A stretch of 64,000 nt of DNA, taken from assembly GCA_018350325.1 (NCBI GenBank), contig JAEVLN010000002.1, positions 1,556,162 to 1,620,161 of the forward strand. The letters run 5' to 3'. Positions 59,826-64,000 of the stretch are shown piece after piece. Each line of letters opens with the position of its first letter. The stretch's first letter is position 1. The notes below the pieces were generated by a model. It did no database searches. It saw only the letters and a program-made list of their open reading frames with translations, and was not told the origin of the DNA. A program made the position numbers and the translations under genes. Source of the stretch: Globodera rostochiensis (taxonomy: Eukaryota; Nematoda; Chromadorea; Rhabditida; Heteroderidae).

Positions 59826-62800
59826 GTTTTATACCATATTAGCATTGCTCATTGTAAATTGGTTTTGTTTCTAATTTGATTTCATGCATATTTTTTAAGA
59901 CAAAATTAAATAATTTGACGCAAAGTAATCTCTGAGGCGTTCTTGCTTCTCTGCTCTATGATCACAACAGCCGCTCCGGGCTGCTGGCACTGAATTATTT
60001 ATTTAACCGTATCTAACAATAAGGTCTTAATCGCCGTTGGGATTTAATACGATTTGGATTATTTAATTGATATTTTTATATTTTCGGTATTTTACAGTAA
60101 ATTAAATTTTGAGTTGAATAGTTTGAATAAAAAATTTAAGTTGATTACCGCCTAGAATAAGCCAGCTCAGATTGGAAGCTATATTTTTAAATGTATGTAA
60201 TTTGGTTCTTTCGCTCTTTGCATGGTACAAGGCTTAAATTAAAATACAATTGTATTTTACTAATTATTATTTTTTACTGTAATTTGCTGATTTTCTGTTG
60301 AAAAGATTTTGATTATCCGTTAGTTTGACACAGACTCGAAAGATTAGTTATCTTTCGTTTATTTTCAAAATTAACTATTTTTATAAATTGGCATGGTTTA
60401 ACTCATATATCAGTAATATAGTTGAAACATATATAATGTATTAAATGTTAAAGAATTATTGTTTTATGCTTTTAATAGTTGGAAAGACTGAAAATGTTCA
60501 AAAATTTTGCCTTTTGGACCACCACCGGTCCTCATATGTTACAAATTTTTAAAAAATTTGTAAGTTCAGAAACTGCATTTAATAATTTTTAATCATTTTT
60601 TGGCAAATGTTTAATACAATTTTTAATTTTTCATTAAAATTCCCACATTAAGGGTGTATTTTTTTCGTTTTTACAACCGAAACCGGAAAACCGGTACCCC
60701 CGGTTTTGGTTAGGCCGTTTTTCGGTCTCCCGTTTTTAGTTTCGGTTTTTGGGCCAAAAAAGCAAGTTTTCAGTTTGGGTTTGGTTAACGGACCGTGACC
60801 AACCCTATTAAATAGTATTAAGCCCACGAGCCAACCTTATAATATAGATGTTTAAATTAAAATCACATATATTTGATTAGTTATATAGTATTTTTTGCAA
60901 GATTAATATCTTAGCCACTCTAGATTTATTGATAGTATATATCTTATTTGAAAAACGTAGTTTGTATATACCATTTATACTACTCGGTAAAAGAATAAAA
61001 ATTATTTTTATTTATTTTTGAAAAGAATAACATTCAATTACTTGTTAACCAGAGTCGCATAGCCTTCTTCATGTGCTGGCACTTTTTCACTCGATTATAA
61101 TAAAGTCATCTTTTAAAATATTATTTTACCCTTTTTTTTGAACGAATTAAGATTTTGTTTATATTTTCAAAGTTTATTTTTCTACCTTAAATATGAATAA
61201 AAGAAAAAAATTTTTGTTTTGAATAGAATAACATTTAATTTCTTGGCATCGAGCGTACCATCATATCCTGTCGCGTCTGCTTTGACTGTTAATTTCTGTA
61301 GATATAGCACATAATTTTTTTCTATTAAAAATGTATCTTCTTATTAAATTGCTTTCTATTAAAAAAATATATTAAATACATACGAGCATATAATTTTTTA
61401 GAATTGTTTCATATTTTAAAAATCAAAACCAGTTTTTTAAAAGCGTTTCACGTTTTGTTACAGTATTTAGGTATTCATTTTGATTATAATAAACTCATTT
61501 TTTAAAAATATTATTTTCCTATTTTTTTAACGGATTAAGATTTTGAATTGCCGATACTTATTGTTTTAAATCATGTGCTTTTACATAACCTGGAATTTTC
61601 TTTATGTTAATGCTCTTTATTATTATTATTATTTATTTAAGGTTTTACAATAATTTTCGGTCTTCTTTAAATTAATTTTGGCATTAGTGGTAATCATTAT
61701 TTTGCCATTAATGTTTTACGTCTTTGACCTGACCTTTAACGACTGTTTCGTTTATAATTTAAATTTTGACATGTGTTTAACATTTATTTTTATTATCATC
61801 TACAAAATTATTATTTTTTAATTAAAATTAAATTTACTTTATGGAGCTGCGTCTTTACTTTTTAAATACATTTTTTAATATACAATTATTTCTTGCGAAT
61901 TGGGTAAGCAGATTATTAATTTTAAAATAGGATTTGTTTTAAAACATTTCTGTTAATCTATTGTTTTTATTAATTCTTTAAAATTTTGATGTCGTACACC
62001 AACATTAAAGTCACGCGGTTAATAAAGTTAATTTGGTGTCAATAATCCGTTAAATTAAAAGCATAAAATAAATTAATGAATTATTTTTCATTTATTAGAT
62101 GATCTCACCAATTTCCTGTAAAAGTTTAGTGCATTATAAAATGCTTTATTTTTTACATTTAGATTTGTATTAAAAAATATGTATTATTTAAAAAATAAAG
62201 TTTTTGAGCTTAATAAAAGTAACAATAATGCAATTTTTAATTTAAAATGATTATTTCATATTGCGTTTGGGGCACTGGGTCCAAAGACACGGTGATAATC
62301 TCGGAAGTCTCTGCTTTTATTTAAATATTTTAAATTATTAAATATTAGCGGTAATTTTTAATTTGTCATTTTTATTAAAATCCCCTAACAAATTCCGCCA
62401 GGTAACGCGGCTACGTATGCAGAGAAACAAAAAATTTAAATCTTTTGAAATAAAATGCAAAAATAATAATTTATTTGCAAATTAATTTTTAAACTTTAGG
62501 CACGGCAAACAAAATGTTAACAGATGAATGATGTGGGGGAAAAAAACTATTATATTAAAACTGTTTCAATCCTGGCTCCGGCTCGATTCTGTTATTTCTA
62601 TTTTTAAAAAAGATTGATGAATACATTAATTTTTGAAAAGTTTTTAGAAACACTAATGATCTCAAAATTACTTAATGTTAATTTCTGTTTTCCATTAATA
62701 TTAATAGAGTGCCTTAGATTTATTTTTGAATTACACATTTTTGGGTTATTCTTTTTCAAATTTCATATAATATAAACTTTTGATAAATTATTGTTGTCGT

Positions 62801-64000
62801 CGCTCGCTCTTCACCGGATGACTCGTCGATAGATTAGTTTTTCCCTATTTAATCAATCAAAAATACACTTTTATTAATTGTTTATTCGTTGAGAATTTTA
62901 AATATTTTCAAAAAAAGTGCATTTAATTTTAGTTCGATATACATTTTTCTGTTGCTTGACATCTATAGAAATTCTTCGCATCGATTCGTTTTTGACGCTT
63001 TGCAAGGTTCTTCTCAATAATAATTCAAAGACTTAAATAATAATAGTTCAAATAATTTAATGCTTTAGCAGAATTGTCTTAATTTACAAAATTTGTTATT
63101 TTAATTAAGAATATCATGGTAAATTCAATTATCTAGGATAAACACTTTTTAAACGGTAGATTTTATATATAATTTTTGATTATGGGTAATTTTTGTAAAA
63201 TAGGTTGTTTTTTTATTCAAGTTTTGAAAAAGTAAAAGTGTTTTAAATTCATTTATTATTACGTCTAAATTCTTTCCTAGTAATAATCGTTTATAAATTT
63301 CTTGTCAAATAAACTTTACTATAGCATGACCATTGGCATAGTTTTCAAAATATTAAAATTTAAAAAATTCTATTCTGCCTTATTTATTTATGCATTAATT
63401 CTTGCACTTCAAACTCTAATTTTTTTTGTAAATTTTTATATTTATTACTCAAATCCACATTAAAATTAAAACGACTATTTATTTAATTTTTATTAAAAAT
63501 TAAATATAAATACTTTTACAGATTTTAAAATTAACATTTTACGGTTTATGTAAAATTTGCAAGCGCAAATAAATAAACAATATAAAATATTAAATCTTGA
63601 ACCACCGTTAATATCAGTTAATTCAAAATTTTGCAAACTAATTTTTTAGGCATAAAAAAAATTTTAAATATACAACCAGAAAAAGCTTTTGTACAGACAA
63701 AGCCCTTAAGCTTGTTATGGTTAATTTTATAACATAAATAGCCAATCTGAAACATAGGTTTATAGCCCGAAATTGGCAAATCATCGCAGTCTCCCAAACT
63801 CCACCTTATGTTGTTTCAATGCACTTCTGTACATGCGATCTACTCATTAAATTTAATATTTTTATTTGATTTAATTTTTTGTAATTTGAATGTATCACTA
63901 CTACTGATTTATTTTTACATTACTTCAAACATCAAAAATCAAAATTGTAGGTTTAAATGAATTGAATTCCTAATTCATTTAGTAACAATTGATGCATTTT
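59826..64000. other. T-rich DNA with minor islands and a hAT-like remnant
   Basis: At 60650-60815 a GGTTTCGG/CCGGTTTT-rich patch ends in GGACCGTGACCAACCCTATT, like a truncated hAT-type MITE. At 61000-61530 there are diverged tandem copies of an AT-rich unit (GATTATAATAAA-TCATTTTTTAAAA). Coding-like bits at 61045-61100, 61240-61300, 62265-62310 and 62790-62835 lack firm borders. Confidence 0.35.

Overview
The window is AT-rich animal DNA (roughly three quarters A+T or more) interrupted by one compact, GC-richer block at about 31.1-41.1 kb. Very short GT-AG introns (about 38-50 nt), pyrimidine-rich intron 3' ends, TACTAAC/CTAAC branch-like motifs and tRNA-derived repeats suggest an invertebrate, most simply a nematode with an AT-rich genome. 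I cannot name the species, and the nematode call is an inference.

The GC-richer block is a virus-like mobile element of the Polinton/Maverick (adintovirus-like) class. A leftward block encodes, in transcription order, a PAZ-like protein, a Cys/His-motif protein, the FtsK/HerA-type packaging ATPase, a small basic protein, a 256-aa charged protein and an rve integrase. A divergent promoter region (about 35.0-35.3 kb) separates it from a rightward block: an AT-hook/zinc-finger protein, a penton/minor-capsid-like protein with a long charged coiled coil, a small basic virion protein, the double-jelly-roll major capsid protein, a one-TM protein and an adenain-type cysteine protease. A last unknown gene runs leftward. 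Nearly every gene is spliced, and the exon models given are reading-frame-consistent. Together they make a capsid, packaging, maturation and integration kit. No protein-primed DNA polymerase B is seen, so the copy is non-autonomous, rearranged, or uses another replication strategy. Instead of inverted termini, the block is flanked by two direct copies (offset about 11,687 bp) of a 105-108 bp tandem-repeat array.

The most unusual gene is the leftmost-transcribed one (34.45-34.99 kb). It resembles the L1-PAZ part of an Argonaute, with no MID or PIWI domain, two possible GC-AG introns and a reading-frame ambiguity. It may be a captured small-RNA-binding module or a decaying host fragment.

The flanks hold no long ORF. 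They contain many short (25-152 nt) exon-like GC islands with splice signals. Where islands can be chained, codon phases agree: a six-exon 7TM-receptor-like chain on the minus strand at 22.1-20.3 kb, and a minus-strand chain at 46.9-46.4 kb with a faint CUB-like look. T-rich versus A-rich domains of the flanks follow the inferred transcription strand. The repeats include hAT-type MITEs (one perfect at 47.24-47.83 kb, one with an empty-site copy at 3.77-4.76 kb), tRNA-derived units, a pair of 700-bp inverted arms around 15-19 kb, and a long hairpin at 26.4-26.65 kb.
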